Shown here: positions 26,860 to 40,035 of the stretch, in pieces | Numbering within the stretch: position 1 is the stretch's first letter | Layout: each line of letters starts with the position of its first letter | Assembly (NCBI RefSeq): GCF_014803895.1 | Contig: NZ_JAAVAU010000005.1 | Span: forward strand, 86,170 to 150,169 | DNA length: 64,000 nucleotides | Origin: Lactobacillus sp. | Lineage (GTDB): Bacteria; Bacillota; Bacilli; Lactobacillales; Lactobacillaceae | Direction of reading: 5' to 3' | Program-made: the position numbers and the translations under genes | The notes under the pieces: generated by a model | Seen by the model: only the letters and a program-made list of their open reading frames with translations | What the model was told of the DNA's origin: nothing | The model's database searches: none

Positions 26860-28248
26860 TTATTTTTCTTCGTACCATTCAGTATGGAAAGTACCAGGAC
26901 GGTCATTGCGTTGGTAAGTATGTGCACCGAAGTAATCACGTTGACCCTGAACCATATTTTGTGGCAAGTTTGGATTAAAGATGGATTCTAAGTAATTCAA
27001 TGCAGCACTTAAAGTTGGAGTTGGTATACCAGCTTCTGCAGCGACTTGAACAATCTTCTTTAATGCAGGCATATTAGCTTTCTTAGTCTTATCAAAGAAT
27101 GGTGCCTTAAATAAATTCTTCAAGTTGTCATCAGCTCTATAAGCAGACTTAATATCTTGAAGCATTTGAGAGTGAATAATACAACCAGCCTCCCAATTTT
27201 GAGCAATTGTATCATAGTGTAATTGCCAGTTATAAGTATGTGCTGCCATAGTCATTTGTTGGAAACCTTGAGCATATGAAACAGCCATTGCTAAGTAAAG
27301 TGCTTTTTCTAAGTTTTCAACTAAATCTTTAGGAGCTTTTTCGGAATCAATCTTAGGCTCTGGATCATCTCTAAAGGTTGCCTTAGACATAAATCGAGCA
27401 AGAACTGCTTCTGCAATAACAGTAATTGGAGCACCTAAACGAATAGCATCTTCAAGCATCCAGTTACCAGTCCCCTTATAAGAAGCTTCATTTAGAATAT
27501 GATCAATAATATGATCATCCGTTAAATTATCTTTTTGCTTTAATACTTTAGAAGTTATTTCAATCAAGTAAGCCTGAGCTGCACCTTTATCCCATTTTGC
27601 AAAAATTTCGCTCATTTCATCATTGGAGCAGTGACCAACAGTTCTCAAGATATCGTATACTTCAGAAATAATTTGCATAATTCCGTATTCAATACCGTTA
27701 TGAACCATCTTCACATAGTGCCCACTACCTTCTGGTCCAATATAGCCTACACATGCTTGACCACTTGGTGTCTTAGCAGCCATTGCTTCTAAAATTGGAG
27801 AAACTTCTTTATAAGCTTCTTCATCACCCCCTGGCATCAAGGCTGGACCATTTAAGGCACCTTCTTCACCACCAGACACACCCATACCAATAAAATGGAT
27901 ACCTTTCTTTTCTAATTCACGACTACGACGATTGGTATCGTGGAAGTTAGAATTACCACCATCAATTAAAATATCGCCTTTATCAAGTAATGGTAATAAT
28001 TTTTGAATCGTTTCATCAACGGGCTTACCTGCCATAATTTGAATCAAAATTTTACGAGGTTTTTCTAAAGAATTAACAAATTCTTCCCAAGTATAAGTTG
28101 GTTTTAAATTTTTATCTTCATATTGAGCTAAAGCATCTACTTCTGGCTTATCAATAGAAAAGCCAGAGACCGAGAATCCATGATTTTTAACGTTAAGTGC
28201 AAGATTTTTACCCATAACGGAAAGGCCAATAACACCAAATTGTTGCAT
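26860..28248 (-). CDS. gnd: 6-phosphogluconate dehydrogenase (decarboxylating)
   Basis: 462 residues with the NADP-binding N-terminus GLSVMGKNLALN, the substrate-binding GMGVSGGEEGA and GPALMPGG segments and the YFGAHTYQR C-terminal motif. It makes ribulose 5-phosphate, CO2 and NADPH. Usual length; single gene. Confidence 0.95.
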   Translation of the reverse strand: MQQFGVIGLSVMGKNLALNVKNHGFSVSGFSIDKPEVDALAQYEDKNLKPTYTWEEFVNSLEKPRKILIQIMAGKPVDETIQKLLPLLDKGDILIDGGNSNFHDTNRRSRELEKKGIHFIGMGVSGGEEGALNGPALMPGGDEEAYKEVSPILEAMAAKTPSGQACVGYIGPEGSGHYVKMVHNGIEYGIMQIISEVYDILRTVGHCSNDEMSEIFAKWDKGAAQAYLIEITSKVLKQKDNLTDDHIIDHILNEASYKGTGNWMLEDAIRLGAPITVIAEAVLARFMSKATFRDDPEPKIDSEKAPKDLVENLEKALYLAMAVSYAQGFQQMTMAAHTYNWQLHYDTIAQNWEAGCIIHSQMLQDIKSAYRADDNLKNLFKAPFFDKTKKANMPALKKIVQVAAEAGIPTPTLSAALNYLESIFNPNLPQNMVQGQRDYFGAHTYQRNDRPGTFHTEWYEEK

Positions 28249-28452
28249 AAGAATAATGCCTCCATACTTTCTGTTTATTTATCTTACCTATAGTATACTT
28301 TTTTTGAAAAAATTTCGCATAGATTTACTTACTTTTAATTAAAAAGAAAAAATTATATTTTCAATAATAATACTTTCTCAAAATATATATTTTAGCAAAT
28401 TCCCGGCTTGTGAAGATATTAACTAGTGAAAATAGAGATTGTGAAAAATACA

Positions 28453-28480
28453 CAAAAAAGCTCCACTTAGAGCTCTTTTA
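28453..28480 (-). terminator. Terminator of the mnmE-mnmG operon
   Basis: AAAAAGCTC / GAGCTCTTTT hairpin just after the mnmG stop in minus direction. Confidence 0.6.
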
Positions 28481-28486
28481 CTTTTA

Positions 28487-30397
28487 CTATTTATTTTCTT
28501 CTGGTAATTTAGCAATTCTACCCTGCTGAATGTAGGCAGTCAAGATAGCTAAATCAGCTGGATTTACACCTGAAATACGTTCAGCTTGAGCAATAGATTC
28601 TGGACGAATCTTCTCAAATTTTTGACGAGCTTCAGTTGCTAAACTAGGAATTGCCGAATAGTCAATTCTATCAGGAATTTTTTTAGATTCCAGACGGTGT
28701 AATCTATCAACCATTGCTTTTTCCTTCTTGATATAACCGGCATACTTTAAAGCAATTTCCACTTGCTCTTTAACATAACGATCATCAGAAATAGTTTCAC
28801 CAGTCAATTTTTCAACCGCATCAACACTAACTCTTGGTCGCTTAATAAAGTCAGCTGCAGTTACACCATTATTTAATCTATCTTGCTTTACACTCGCAAG
28901 ATATTCTTGAACTTCATCAGTTGGATGAATTTTAATTTCCTCAACCTTTTTCATTGCCTGGGAAATAGCTTCTTTTTTCTCAAGGAATTTTTGGTAACGT
29001 TCTTCATCAATTAAACCCAAATCATGGCCCTTATCAGTTAAACGTAAATCCGCATTATCATGGCGTAAAAGTAAACGATATTCTGCACGACTGGTTAATA
29101 AGCGGTAAGGCTCATTAGTACCCTTCGTTACTAAATCATCAATTAAAACACCAATATAAGCTTCATCACGTTGTAAAGTAAAGCCTGGTTTACCTTGAGC
29201 ACTAAGAGCGGCATTGATACCAGCAACTAAACCTTGACCAGCAGCCTCTTCATACCCAGAGGTACCATTCATTTGACCTGCAGTAAATAATCCCTGAATA
29301 TTCTTAGTTTCAAGCGTGTGCTTCAATTGCCATGGCTCAATTACATCATATTCAATAGCATAACCTGGTCGCATTAATTCCGCATGTTCAAGACCCGCAA
29401 CAGAGTGAACCATCTTAAGCTGCACTTCTTCAGGCATAGAAGTAGAAAAATCACCTACATAAACTTCTTTAGTGTGACGTCCCTCTGGTTCTAAGAAAAT
29501 TTGATGGCGATCTTTATCAGCAAAGCGGACTATCTTATCTTCAATAGATGGACAATAACGCGGACCTACACCCTTAATTACTCCAGAGAACATCGGAGCA
29601 CGATCTAAGTTTTCACGAATAATTTCATGAGTAGTTGGATTAGTGTAGGTCATATAACAAGATAACTGGTCTTCTACTTTAATGTAATCCTCATCTTTAC
29701 TTGTGTAAGAAAAATGACGTGGCTCTTCATCACCTGGTTCTTCCTCTGTCTTAGAATAATCGATAGTATTTCCATCAACACGTGGTGGAGTACCAGTCTT
29801 GAAACGACGTAATTTAAAGCCTAATTTTTCAAGGTTTTCCGGTAATTTAATTGAAGGAAGAGAATTATTAGGACCTGATGAATAAGCTAATTCTCCGATG
29901 ATAATCTTACCCCTAGCAGCAGTACCAGTAGTTAAAACCACACTCTTGGCATGATACTTAGCACCAGTATTAGTAATTAGCCCCTTACATACACCATCTT
30001 CTATAACTAATTCATCTGCTACTCCTTGACGCAAAGTAAGGTTTGGGGTGTTTTCTATGACATCTTTCATATGCTCATGATATTGCCATTTATCAGCCTG
30101 TGCGCGCAATGCACGAACAGCTGGCCCCTTACCAGTGTTTAACATTCTCATTTGAACATATGTTGCATCAATATTTTTACCCATTTGTCCACCAAGGGCA
30201 TCAATTTCGCGAACAACCGTTCCTTTAGCAGGACCACCAACAGATGGATTACATGGCATAAAAGCAACCATATCCAAATTAATAGTTAAAAGAAGTGTTT
30301 TTTCTCCCATATGGGCTGCCGCTAAAGCCGCTTCACATCCAGCATGTCCGGCACCGACAACAATTACATCATATTCATTTGAATCGTATGTTTTCAT
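28487..30397 (-). CDS. mnmG: tRNA uridine-34 5-carboxymethylaminomethyl modification enzyme MnmG (GidA)
   Basis: 636 residues, normal length. FAD-binding [16 protein letters not shown] at the N-terminus, [11 protein letters not shown], and the conserved [16 protein letters not shown] segment. With MnmE it installs cmnm5 at the wobble uridine of several tRNAs. It begins 16 bases after mnmE on the same strand. Confidence 0.95.
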   Translation of the reverse strand: MKTYDSNEYDVIVVGAGHAGCEAALAAAHMGEKTLLLTINLDMVAFMPCNPSVGGPAKGTVVREIDALGGQMGKNIDATYVQMRMLNTGKGPAVRALRAQADKWQYHEHMKDVIENTPNLTLRQGVADELVIEDGVCKGLITNTGAKYHAKSVVLTTGTAARGKIIIGELAYSSGPNNSLPSIKLPENLEKLGFKLRRFKTGTPPRVDGNTIDYSKTEEEPGDEEPRHFSYTSKDEDYIKVEDQLSCYMTYTNPTTHEIIRENLDRAPMFSGVIKGVGPRYCPSIEDKIVRFADKDRHQIFLEPEGRHTKEVYVGDFSTSMPEEVQLKMVHSVAGLEHAELMRPGYAIEYDVIEPWQLKHTLETKNIQGLFTAGQMNGTSGYEEAAGQGLVAGINAALSAQGKPGFTLQRDEAYIGVLIDDLVTKGTNEPYRLLTSRAEYRLLLRHDNADLRLTDKGHDLGLIDEERYQKFLEKKEAISQAMKKVEEIKIHPTDEVQEYLASVKQDRLNNGVTAADFIKRPRVSVDAVEKLTGETISDDRYVKEQVEIALKYAGYIKKEKAMVDRLHRLESKKIPDRIDYSAIPSLATEARQKFEKIRPESIAQAERISGVNPADLAILTAYIQQGRIAKLPEENK

Positions 30398-30413
30398 TAT
30401 TTGTATACCTTTC

Positions 30414-31799
30414 TTACTTACCTAAACAGAATTGGCTAAAGAGTTCAGTAATCAACTCATCTGGTGCACTTTCACCCGTAATTTCGCCAAGAGTATCCCA
30501 AGCATCCTTAAGGTCGATTTGCACCAAATCAAGTGGCATTGCATTCTCAACACCGTTTACAACATCAGACAATGATTGCTTAGCCTTCTGAAGCAAACCT
30601 GCTTGACGCTGATTAGTAACCATTACTTGGTTAGCAGAATTTTCAATTCCAGAGAAGAAAAGCTTCTCAATTGCTTCTTCAAGTTTATCAAGATTTTCTT
30701 TTTGTAAAATAGAGGTAACAATGATTGGACTATCTGTCATTTCCGCAATCATTTCTCGGGAAATCTTAGCGCCTAAATCACTTTTATTCAAGATAATAAT
30801 TCTTTTTTTACCATCAGTAAACTTAAGAAGATTCTTATCTTCTTCGCTTAATTCACGGCTTGAATCGAGTAAAAGTAAGACCAGATCAGCATTTTCTACC
30901 GCTTTTTTAGAACGTTCAACACCAATCTTTTCAACCTTATCTTCAGTGTGGTGAATACCGGCTGTATCTATCAACTTCAGAGGTACACCCTTTACAGAGA
31001 CATATTCTTCTAAAGTATCACGTGTAGTACCAGCAACATCAGTAACTATGGCCTTTTCATCTTGAGTAAGATAGTTTAAAAGTGACGATTTACCAACATT
31101 TGGACGCCCTACAATAGCAGTTGCTAAACCGCTACGCATAATTTTACCTTCTTGAGCTGTTTTTAATAGTTGATCAATTTTTTCTGACACAACTATAGCC
31201 TTTTCTTTCATTTCTTTGCCGGTCATATCATCCATATCATACTCTGGATAATCAATATTTACTTCTTCTTGAGCCATTGTATCAAGTAATTCTTGACGTA
31301 TAGCTCTAATTTTTTCCATTAAGCCACCAGCAAGTTGATTCATCGCAACTTCACGTGATTTATCGGTCTTCGCACGTACAATATCCATAACAGATTCAGC
31401 TTGTGTTAAGTCAATTCTCCCATTCATAAATGCACGCTTAGTATACTCCCCAGGATCAGCCATTCTAGCGCCATTTGCTAAGAGTAATTGTAAAATATCA
31501 TTAGTTACAACTATACCTCCATGACAATTAATTTCGACTACATCCTCACGAGTAAAAGTCTTAGGTCCACGCATGACGCTTACCATAGATTCATCAATAA
31601 CCTTATTCGCCTTAGAATCTACGATATGACCATAATGAATAGTATGAGTTGGAACTTTTGTTAAATCAGCTCCTTTAAAGACTTTATTCGCAATTTTAAT
31701 TGCATCTTCACCTGATAGACGAACAATAGAAATACCACCTTCCCCAATTGGGGTAGAAATAGCGGCAATAGTATCGAATTGTGTTAAAACTTGTACCAT
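30414..31799 (-). CDS. mnmE: tRNA modification GTPase MnmE (TrmE)
   Basis: 461 residues: N-terminal tetrahydrofolate-binding domain, helical domain with an inserted G domain (GRPNVGKSS about 226, DTAGIHH, NKSD) and the C-terminal FCLGK holding the catalytic Cys. Partner of MnmG, the next gene. Confidence 0.95.
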   Translation of the reverse strand: MVQVLTQFDTIAAISTPIGEGGISIVRLSGEDAIKIANKVFKGADLTKVPTHTIHYGHIVDSKANKVIDESMVSVMRGPKTFTREDVVEINCHGGIVVTNDILQLLLANGARMADPGEYTKRAFMNGRIDLTQAESVMDIVRAKTDKSREVAMNQLAGGLMEKIRAIRQELLDTMAQEEVNIDYPEYDMDDMTGKEMKEKAIVVSEKIDQLLKTAQEGKIMRSGLATAIVGRPNVGKSSLLNYLTQDEKAIVTDVAGTTRDTLEEYVSVKGVPLKLIDTAGIHHTEDKVEKIGVERSKKAVENADLVLLLLDSSRELSEEDKNLLKFTDGKKRIIILNKSDLGAKISREMIAEMTDSPIIVTSILQKENLDKLEEAIEKLFFSGIENSANQVMVTNQRQAGLLQKAKQSLSDVVNGVENAMPLDLVQIDLKDAWDTLGEITGESAPDELITELFSQFCLGK

Positions 31800-31841
31800 T
31801 TTTCCCTCTTAAATACTCAAAAAACTAAAAAATTAAATAAA

Positions 31842-31893
31842 AAAAGCGCCACTCCACCCTTAAAACATACTAAAGGTGGATAAAGCACTTTGA
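31842..31893 (-). terminator. Terminator of the rpmH-rnpA-yidC operon
   Basis: Long hairpin: AAAGCGCCACTCCACC pairs imperfectly with GGTGGATAAAGCACTTT, with an A run on its left. Confidence 0.7.
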
Positions 31894-31926
31894 CTACTTT
31901 ATCTTCATAGATAATTATTAAATTAT

Positions 31927-32805
31927 TTATTTGCTTTTCTTACGACCTAATCGCTTATATGTCTTACGCAAACGTTTTTGACGTTCTTGCTCAGCTTTTT
32001 TCTCTTCTTCCAATTCACGTTGATACTTGAATGGGTTCTGTAAAATAAAGGTTTGAACAACCTGAAATAGGTTAGAAACAACCCAATATAATGAAATAGC
32101 TGATTGAAGTCCAACTGCAGTAACACCAATAAAGATAGGCATAATATATGTCATACTCTTCGTCATACCGTTTTGAGAGGACTTAGGTTGTGACATTTGA
32201 CTAATATATGAGGACATGAAAGTAAACACAGCTGCTAAAATAGGCATTACAAAATATGGGTCAGGATGTCCTAAATCCATCCATAGGAAATGTCCATTTT
32301 GTAATTGAGGAGTTCTGTAAATAGATTGATAGAGCGCCCACATAACAGGCAACTGAATAAGCAATGGAAGGCACCCAACATATGGGTTAACCCCAGCTTC
32401 CTTATAAAGTTTACTGGTTTCTTCTTGTAACTTTTGACGTGTTTCAACATCTTTTCCAGAATACTTTTTGCGTAATGCATCCATCTGAGGTTGAAGACGT
32501 TGTTGCTTACCCATACTTTTAATCTGGATAGCATTCAAAGGTAACAAGATAACTCTAATGATGATGGTAAAGATAATAATTGCCCATCCATAAGAATTAT
32601 GAACCAGACTTGCGATCCAAAGAATAAATTCAGACAAGTAATAAAGTACATATCTATCCCACCAACTTCCACTGGTGTGGGAAATAGGTGCAACGTGTCC
32701 TCCAGTTGCAACAGAAGTACATCCTGTCACCACGAAAGCAAGTGCAACCATTCCTAGTACCATTATTATTCTCTTAAAATTTTTCTTTGTTAAAAAGTCC
32801 TTCAC
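31927..32805 (-). CDS. yidC: Membrane protein insertase YidC/OxaA
   Basis: 292 residues from GTG at 32805, one base after the rnpA stop, with AGAGGA upstream; an in-frame ATG at 32847 lies inside rnpA and is less likely. Lipoprotein signal peptide ending VVTGC, then five membrane segments with the YidC core (PLNAIQIKSMGKQQRLQPQ) and a basic C-terminus. It inserts membrane proteins with or without SecYEG. Confidence 0.92.
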   Translation of the reverse strand: MKDFLTKKNFKRIIMVLGMVALAFVVTGCTSVATGGHVAPISHTSGSWWDRYVLYYLSEFILWIASLVHNSYGWAIIIFTIIIRVILLPLNAIQIKSMGKQQRLQPQMDALRKKYSGKDVETRQKLQEETSKLYKEAGVNPYVGCLPLLIQLPVMWALYQSIYRTPQLQNGHFLWMDLGHPDPYFVMPILAAVFTFMSSYISQMSQPKSSQNGMTKSMTYIMPIFIGVTAVGLQSAISLYWVVSNLFQVVQTFILQNPFKYQRELEEEKKAEQERQKRLRKTYKRLGRKKSK

Positions 32806-32806
32806 T

Positions 32807-33175
32807 CTACTTTTCCTCTGTTTCAGTCTTTTTGGTAGATAATACATGCGCTAAATTAAGCACATGTTCAAGATTTTTTCTAGTTCTCACCATATCAAAA
32901 TCACGGGCATATGGTCTAGCGATTACTAAAAAATCTAAATCAGGCTTGATATTAGGCTTCATATCCGTGAGCGTTGCACGAATATACCTCTTGAGTCGAT
33001 TTCTCGCTACTGCAGTATGACCAACTTTCTTACCGACAGAAATGCCGACACGAAAATGCTTTTGTCCTTCTTTTGGTAAAGAGTAAATAACAAAAGCACG
33101 ATTTGCCATCGATTGACCTTGTTCGAAAACATTTTGAAAATCTTTCTCAGTTTTTACGCGGTAGGATTTTCTCAA
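32807..33175 (-). CDS. rnpA: Ribonuclease P protein component
   Basis: 122 residues; the basic RNR motif [12 protein letters not shown] and the N-terminal [13 protein letters not shown] pattern are typical. It helps the RNase P RNA cut tRNA 5' leaders. It is placed between rpmH and yidC, as in nearly all Firmicutes. Confidence 0.95.
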   Translation of the reverse strand: MRKSYRVKTEKDFQNVFEQGQSMANRAFVIYSLPKEGQKHFRVGISVGKKVGHTAVARNRLKRYIRATLTDMKPNIKPDLDFLVIARPYARDFDMVRTRKNLEHVLNLAHVLSTKKTETEEK

Positions 33176-33206
33176 TTTTATATCATCCTAACTTAGATTA
33201 AAAAAA

Positions 33207-33223
33207 CCACTGAGTGTCAGTGG
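33207..33223 (-). terminator. Hairpin between rpmH and rnpA
   Basis: CCACTGA / TCAGTGG with an A run on the left (T run for minus transcripts). It may partly terminate rpmH transcripts, so that ribosomal protein exceeds RnpA. Confidence 0.6.
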
Positions 33224-33224
33224 C

Positions 33225-33365
33225 TTAAGCAGATAAAACTTTTCTACCCTTTTTACGACGTCTTGCTAAAACCTTACGGCCGTTTGATGTAGCCATACGC
33301 TTCATGAAACCATGAACACGTGAACGGTGACGTTTCTTAGGTTGGTAAGTTCTTTTTGTGGACAT
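33225..33365 (-). CDS. rpmH: 50S ribosomal protein L34
   Basis: 46 residues: [20 protein letters not shown] then [20 protein letters not shown], the invariant L34 pattern. GGAGGTG lies 9 bases upstream of the ATG. It starts the leftward operon facing away from oriC. Confidence 0.97.
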   Translation of the reverse strand: MSTKRTYQPKKRHRSRVHGFMKRMATSNGRKVLARRRKKGRKVLSA

Positions 33366-33853
33366 TAATATGCACCTCCGTTTAAGTGCCTCAAGCACAA
33401 TATTCTAAGATAGAATAGCATATTTATATAAAAAATCCAAGTCTTTTCCTATAAAAAACTTTATTTATTATGAGGTATACTTTTTTATTTTTTAAATATA
33501 CTTTTTGTGGATTTCTTGCGCATAAATATTTACAAGACGAATTATTCACAGCTTTTTGCACAAACATATCAACAATTAACAGGCTGTTATTAACTTTTTC
33601 AACAAGGGTGTTAATAACTTGTATATTTACGTTATAAGCTCTGTAAATATAATAAATATTATCAACAGAATGCTTGTGGATAATTATAAATGCTATTAAC
33701 AATTATTAGCCAATGTGGAAAACTCGCTTTTTTTATTCACATGCCTGTTAATTTGTTAATTATACTTTTGCACTTGTGGAAAACTTACTCATATAATGCT
33801 AAAATAACTTAGAAAAAATATTTAAAATTTTTATCTATTTGGAGGATAACTTT
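33366..33853. other. oriC, upstream part (rpmH-dnaA intergenic region)
   Basis: About 490 bases of very AT-rich DNA between divergent rpmH and dnaA. DnaA boxes matching TTATNCACA lie at 33542-33550 (TTATTCACA), 33675-33683 (reverse, TGTGGATAA) and 33733-33741 (TTATTCACA). Near matches TGTGGAAAA occur at 33714-33722 and 33775-33783. It also holds the rpmH and dnaA promoters. No protein gene is credible here. Confidence 0.85.
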
Positions 33854-35212
33854 GTGTTTGACTTAGAAAAATTCTGGCAATTCTTTAACGAAGAAATGAA
33901 ACGTCGTTATAGTGAAGTTGCCTACAATGCCTGGTTTAAAAACACTAAGCCAATTTCTTTCAATAAAGCCAATAACGAAATGCTGATAGCAGTAGAATCA
34001 CCTGTATCCAAAGGATATTGGGAAAAAAACTTAGCATCTCAATTAATACAAGAAGCATATGCCTATGCAGATATTGAGATTTCTCCTAAGTTTCAGCTTG
34101 CTAATAAGACAAATAATGAACACTTTTTAACACCTAGTGTTAGTCAAGAACGATTACGCGAGCAACATCATCCTAATGCTTTCACAGAAGGTTTACCACT
34201 TAATAACAAGTACACATTTGATACATTCGTTCAAGGCGAAGGAAACAAATTGGCTGCTGGTGCAGCATTAGCTGTAGCAGATAAACCTGGTAGTTTTTAC
34301 AATCCATTATTTATCTTTGGTGGTGTGGGACTAGGAAAAACTCATTTAATGCAGGCCATAGGCCACAAAATGTTAGATGATAACCCCGATGCAAAAGTCC
34401 TTTATATCCAAAGTGAGACATTTGTAAATGACTTTATCAACTCTATAAAAAATAAAACCCAGGCTGCTTTTAGAGAAAAATATCGTACTTGTGATTTATT
34501 ATTAGTTGATGATATTCAATTTTTTGCTAAAAAAGAGGGAATTCAAGAGGAATTTTTCCACACTTTTGAAACCCTCTATAACGATCAAAAGCAAATCGTA
34601 ATGACTAGTGATCGTTTGCCTAATGAAATTCCAGCTCTTTCTGAAAGATTAGTTTCAAGATTTGCCTGGGGATTACAAGTTGAAATTACTCCACCAGATT
34701 TAGAAACTAGAATAGCAATTTTACGTAAAAAAGCTGAATCTGAGGGACTTAATATCGACAACGATACTTTGAATTACATCGCGTCTCAAATTGAAACCAA
34801 TATTCGTGAACTGGAAGGAGCATTAGTAAAGGTACAAGCTCATGCTACTATTGAAAAAACTGATATGAATATGGAACTTGCTCAGTCAGCTTTAACTGAT
34901 CTTAAGTTAGTTCAGAAAGACAGAGGTATTCAAATTTCTAAAATTCAAGAAGTAGTCGCTAATTATTTTCAAATAACTACCGAGGAACTAAAAGGCAAAA
35001 AACGCGTAAAACATATTGTAGTACCCCGGCAAATTGCAATGTATTTATCAAGAGAACTTACAGATTCCAGTTTGCCAAAAATTGGACAAGAATTTGGTGG
35101 AAAAGATCACACAACCGTCATGCATGCTAATGAAAAAATTGAACATGCAATCAAAACCGATACAGAAATAAAGAATGCGGTCTATGATTTAAAATCAATG
35201 CTCCAACATTAG
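33854..35212 (+). CDS. dnaA: Chromosomal replication initiator DnaA
   Basis: 452 residues from GTG at 33854, with GGAGG 8 bases upstream; the in-frame TTG at 33839 is part of that ribosome site. Walker A GGVGLGKTH, Walker B LLVDDIQFF, and the C-terminal DNA-binding signature KDHTTVMHANEKI. It binds the boxes on both sides of its gene and opens the origin. Confidence 0.97.
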   Translation: MFDLEKFWQFFNEEMKRRYSEVAYNAWFKNTKPISFNKANNEMLIAVESPVSKGYWEKNLASQLIQEAYAYADIEISPKFQLANKTNNEHFLTPSVSQERLREQHHPNAFTEGLPLNNKYTFDTFVQGEGNKLAAGAALAVADKPGSFYNPLFIFGGVGLGKTHLMQAIGHKMLDDNPDAKVLYIQSETFVNDFINSIKNKTQAAFREKYRTCDLLLVDDIQFFAKKEGIQEEFFHTFETLYNDQKQIVMTSDRLPNEIPALSERLVSRFAWGLQVEITPPDLETRIAILRKKAESEGLNIDNDTLNYIASQIETNIRELEGALVKVQAHATIEKTDMNMELAQSALTDLKLVQKDRGIQISKIQEVVANYFQITTEELKGKKRVKHIVVPRQIAMYLSRELTDSSLPKIGQEFGGKDHTTVMHANEKIEHAIKTDTEIKNAVYDLKSMLQH

Positions 35213-35388
35213 CAGTTGATAACTTGTGGACAACTTAAGGGATTTACCCACAAGTTATTTACAGGTAGTTTCCTTTAAAACCAGGGTTTTATCCCACTTT
35301 TCCACATAATCCACCGCCCCTACTACTACTTCTAACTAATTAAATATATAATTAATAATAAACAGTATATATACACAGGAGGTAAACG
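35213..35388. other. oriC, downstream part (dnaA-dnaN intergenic region)
   Basis: It contains an inverted pair TAACTTGTGG (35219-35228) and CCACAAGTTA (35249-35258), with DnaA-box-like TTACCCACA (35244-35252), plus TTTTCCACA near 35298. Followed by an AT-rich stretch. With the upstream cluster this gives a bipartite origin as in Bacillus subtilis; the unwinding element is probably in this half. Confidence 0.7.
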
Positions 35389-36519
35389 ATGCAGTTTACA
35401 ATTAACAGAAACTTGTTTTTAGAAAACTTGAATAATGTTATGCGTGCAATTTCTTCACGTGCTAGTATTCCTATTCTCAGTGGTATAAAACTTAGTCTAA
35501 GTAATAAAGAACTAACCTTAACTGGTAGTGATACAAACATCTCAATTCAAATTGAAATCCCTGTTAATGATGATTTACACATTCAATCCACAGGTGCAAT
35601 AGTTTTACCAGCTCGTTTCTTTAGCGAGATTATTAAAAAACTACCAGGTAAAGAATTTTCTTTTGAAGTAAAAGAAAGTTTTCAAACTAAGATTACTTCA
35701 GAAAATACAGAATTTATGATCAATGGGTTAGATGCTAACAATTATCCACGTCTTCCAGAAATATCCACAAGCTCTTCATTTGAAGTTTCTGGAAAAACTT
35801 TTAGAAATATTATTAATGAAACTGTATTTGCTGTAGCAGCCCAAGAAAGTCGTCCGACTTTAAATGGTGTAAATTTTGTTTTTAGAAATAATGCGATAAA
35901 AGCAGTGGCTACTGATAGTCATCGTCTGTCACAAAGAGAAATCAATTTATCAAATGGTCCACAAGTGGATGCTAATTTAATCATTCCTGGTACTAGTCTT
36001 GTGGAACTAGCTAGAATTATCGGAGAAACTGATCCTAAGTTGACGGTTACCCCTGGAGATAATCAAGTATTATTTAATGTGGGAAATTTAGCGTTCTATA
36101 CGCGTTTATTAGAAGGTTCTTATCCAGATACCGATCGTTTGATTCCAACTGAATCAATGACGAATGTAGAATTTGATTTATCTACTTTAGCTCGCTCACT
36201 GGAACGTGCAAGTTTACTTACACACGAAAGTAGAAATAATGTTGTAAAAATGACTCTAGATGTGGACAATCAAGTAGTAAAACTTGAGGGTGATTCACCA
36301 GAGATTGGAAATGTAGAAGAAGAAGTAGCTTTTAAAGGTTTACAAGGCAATAATCTTGAAATTTCTTTTAATCCGGATTACCTACGCGATGCTTTACGGG
36401 CATCCATTACAGACTCCGTAGTGATGAATTTTACTCAGCCACTCCGTCCATTCACAGTTATTCCGGGTCGAGATGACGTAAACTTTACTCAGTTGATTAC
36501 ACCAGTTAGAACTTATTAA
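35389..36519 (+). CDS. dnaN: DNA polymerase III sliding clamp (beta subunit)
   Basis: 376 residues, three repeated clamp domains, starting MQFTINRNLFLENLNNVMRA and ending in the usual LITPVRTY. AGGAGGT precedes the ATG. Confidence 0.96.
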   Translation: MQFTINRNLFLENLNNVMRAISSRASIPILSGIKLSLSNKELTLTGSDTNISIQIEIPVNDDLHIQSTGAIVLPARFFSEIIKKLPGKEFSFEVKESFQTKITSENTEFMINGLDANNYPRLPEISTSSSFEVSGKTFRNIINETVFAVAAQESRPTLNGVNFVFRNNAIKAVATDSHRLSQREINLSNGPQVDANLIIPGTSLVELARIIGETDPKLTVTPGDNQVLFNVGNLAFYTRLLEGSYPDTDRLIPTESMTNVEFDLSTLARSLERASLLTHESRNNVVKMTLDVDNQVVKLEGDSPEIGNVEEEVAFKGLQGNNLEISFNPDYLRDALRASITDSVVMNFTQPLRPFTVIPGRDDVNFTQLITPVRTY

Positions 36520-36528
36520 TTAATTTTG

Positions 36529-36555
36529 GAACCACTAAAGGTGGTTCTTTTTTTG
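36529..36555 (+). terminator. Terminator after dnaN
   Basis: GAACCAC / GTGGTTC hairpin followed by a T run. Confidence 0.8.
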
Positions 36556-36711
36556 TTTCTTTTGTTTAAAGCCATTTTTTGGGTGTGTAAGCTTTTTTTA
36601 GTTCACTTGGTACAGGTATATTAACTGATAGAAAATTAGGTTAGGCACCCCTCAAATTGTTTTTCACAAGAAAAAAAGTTATAATTGTATAGTATAAAAG
36701 AAAATGGGGTG

Positions 36712-36930
36712 ATGATTATCAAGAATTTCACAATTAAGGGAGGATACATTACTTTAGCTCAATTTCTTAAGGAAGAAAGTATTATTTCTTCTGGGGGACA
36801 GGCTAAATGGTATCTGAAAGATAACCCTGTGACATTGAATGGTAAAACTGAGGACAGACGTGGTAAAAAAATCCACCCTGGGGATAAGTTGTTGATAAAC
36901 GGACAAGCGTACGAGTTTAGTGCGGAGTAG
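36712..36930 (+). CDS. yaaA: S4-domain RNA-binding protein YaaA
   Basis: 72 residues from the ATG at 36712 (GGGGTG directly upstream). A small S4-like fold with ITLAQFLKEESIISSGGQAK, the standard gene between dnaN and recF in Firmicutes. Probably binds RNA; precise role unknown. Confidence 0.88.
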   Translation: MIIKNFTIKGGYITLAQFLKEESIISSGGQAKWYLKDNPVTLNGKTEDRRGKKIHPGDKLLINGQAYEFSAE

Positions 36931-36933
36931 GTA

Positions 36934-38058
36934 ATGTACCTGGATAATTTAGCGCTGAAGGATTTTAGAAATTTTTCTGAATTAAAAGTTGATTTTGATC
37001 CCTATGTAAATGTTTTTATCGGTGCAAATGCTCAGGGAAAAACTAATCTGTTAGAGGCAATTTATTTTTTAGGGTTAACCCGTTCACACCGCACTAGTAG
37101 TGATCGAGAATTAATTAATTTTGAAGCAAAAAATGCAAGTTTACAAGGATTAGTCCATAAAAGCCAGGTAGAAGTTGAACTTAAGTTGCGACTTACTTCG
37201 AAAGGAAAATTAGCCTGGGTTAATCGTTTGCAACAAAAGAAATTGTCTCGCTATGTCGGGCAGATGAATGCCATTTTATTTTCACCGGAAGATTTATCTC
37301 TGGTAAAAGGTGGGCCTGGGATTAGGCGAAAATTTATGAATTTGGAGTTTAGTCAGATTAATCCAGAATATTTGTATTTTTCGAGTCAATATCAACAAGT
37401 TTTGCACCAAAAAAATAATTATCTTAAACAATTAGCTGCTAAAAAAGCTAGTGATCAAGTATTTTTAGATGTTTTGTCAGAACAATTAGCAGGTATTTCC
37501 GCGGAAATAATTGCGCGACGATTTAAGTATGTAAGTTTTTTAAATACTTATGCACAAGTCGCCCATAATCATATCAGTAATAATCAAGAAAAACTCCAAA
37601 TAGAGTATCGTCCGTCAATTCATGGTATAAATTCTGATGACAGTGTGGAAAGCATTTATCAACAAGTATTGGTCAATTTTCAAAAAAATAAACTTGCTGA
37701 GATAAGAACAGGTTTAACTTTGTCTGGTCCACATCGGGATGATCTTATTTTTACGATTAACGGCAAAAATGCTCGCGAATTTGCTTCGCAAGGTCAGCAG
37801 CGTACGATTGCTTTAAGTTTGAAATTAGCTGAAATTCAGCTCGTTCACAAGTTGACTAATGAATATCCAATTTTGTTACTTGATGATGTAATGAGCGAAC
37901 TTGATCATGAGCGTCAGACTAGTTTATTAAGTTATATTCACGGTAAGACACAAACTTTTATTACCACAACAGATTTAGAAGGTATTTCCTGGGAAAAGAT
38001 TAAATCACCTAGGATTTTTTATCTTGAATCTGGAAATATTGTTAAAGAGGAGAGTTAG
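36934..38058 (+). CDS. recF: DNA replication and repair protein RecF
   Basis: 374 residues; Walker [15 protein letters not shown], the signature LSGPHRDD and Walker [12 protein letters not shown]. It helps load RecA at gaps. It starts three bases after yaaA, and its stop directly precedes the gyrB ATG. Confidence 0.95.
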   Translation: MYLDNLALKDFRNFSELKVDFDPYVNVFIGANAQGKTNLLEAIYFLGLTRSHRTSSDRELINFEAKNASLQGLVHKSQVEVELKLRLTSKGKLAWVNRLQQKKLSRYVGQMNAILFSPEDLSLVKGGPGIRRKFMNLEFSQINPEYLYFSSQYQQVLHQKNNYLKQLAAKKASDQVFLDVLSEQLAGISAEIIARRFKYVSFLNTYAQVAHNHISNNQEKLQIEYRPSIHGINSDDSVESIYQQVLVNFQKNKLAEIRTGLTLSGPHRDDLIFTINGKNAREFASQGQQRTIALSLKLAEIQLVHKLTNEYPILLLDDVMSELDHERQTSLLSYIHGKTQTFITTTDLEGISWEKIKSPRIFYLESGNIVKEES

Positions 38059-40026
<1,968 letters not shown>

Positions 40027-40035
40027 GAGGTTTAG

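Noticed and set aside
32806..32847. Upstream ATG start for yidC inside rnpA
   Set aside because: The GTG at 32805 directly follows the rnpA stop and has a ribosome site; the upstream extension spoils the lipoprotein signal peptide.
33424..33702. A 92-codon minus-strand open frame inside the rpmH-dnaA region
   Set aside because: AT-rich chance frame covering DnaA boxes and promoters; no ribosome site or protein-like composition.
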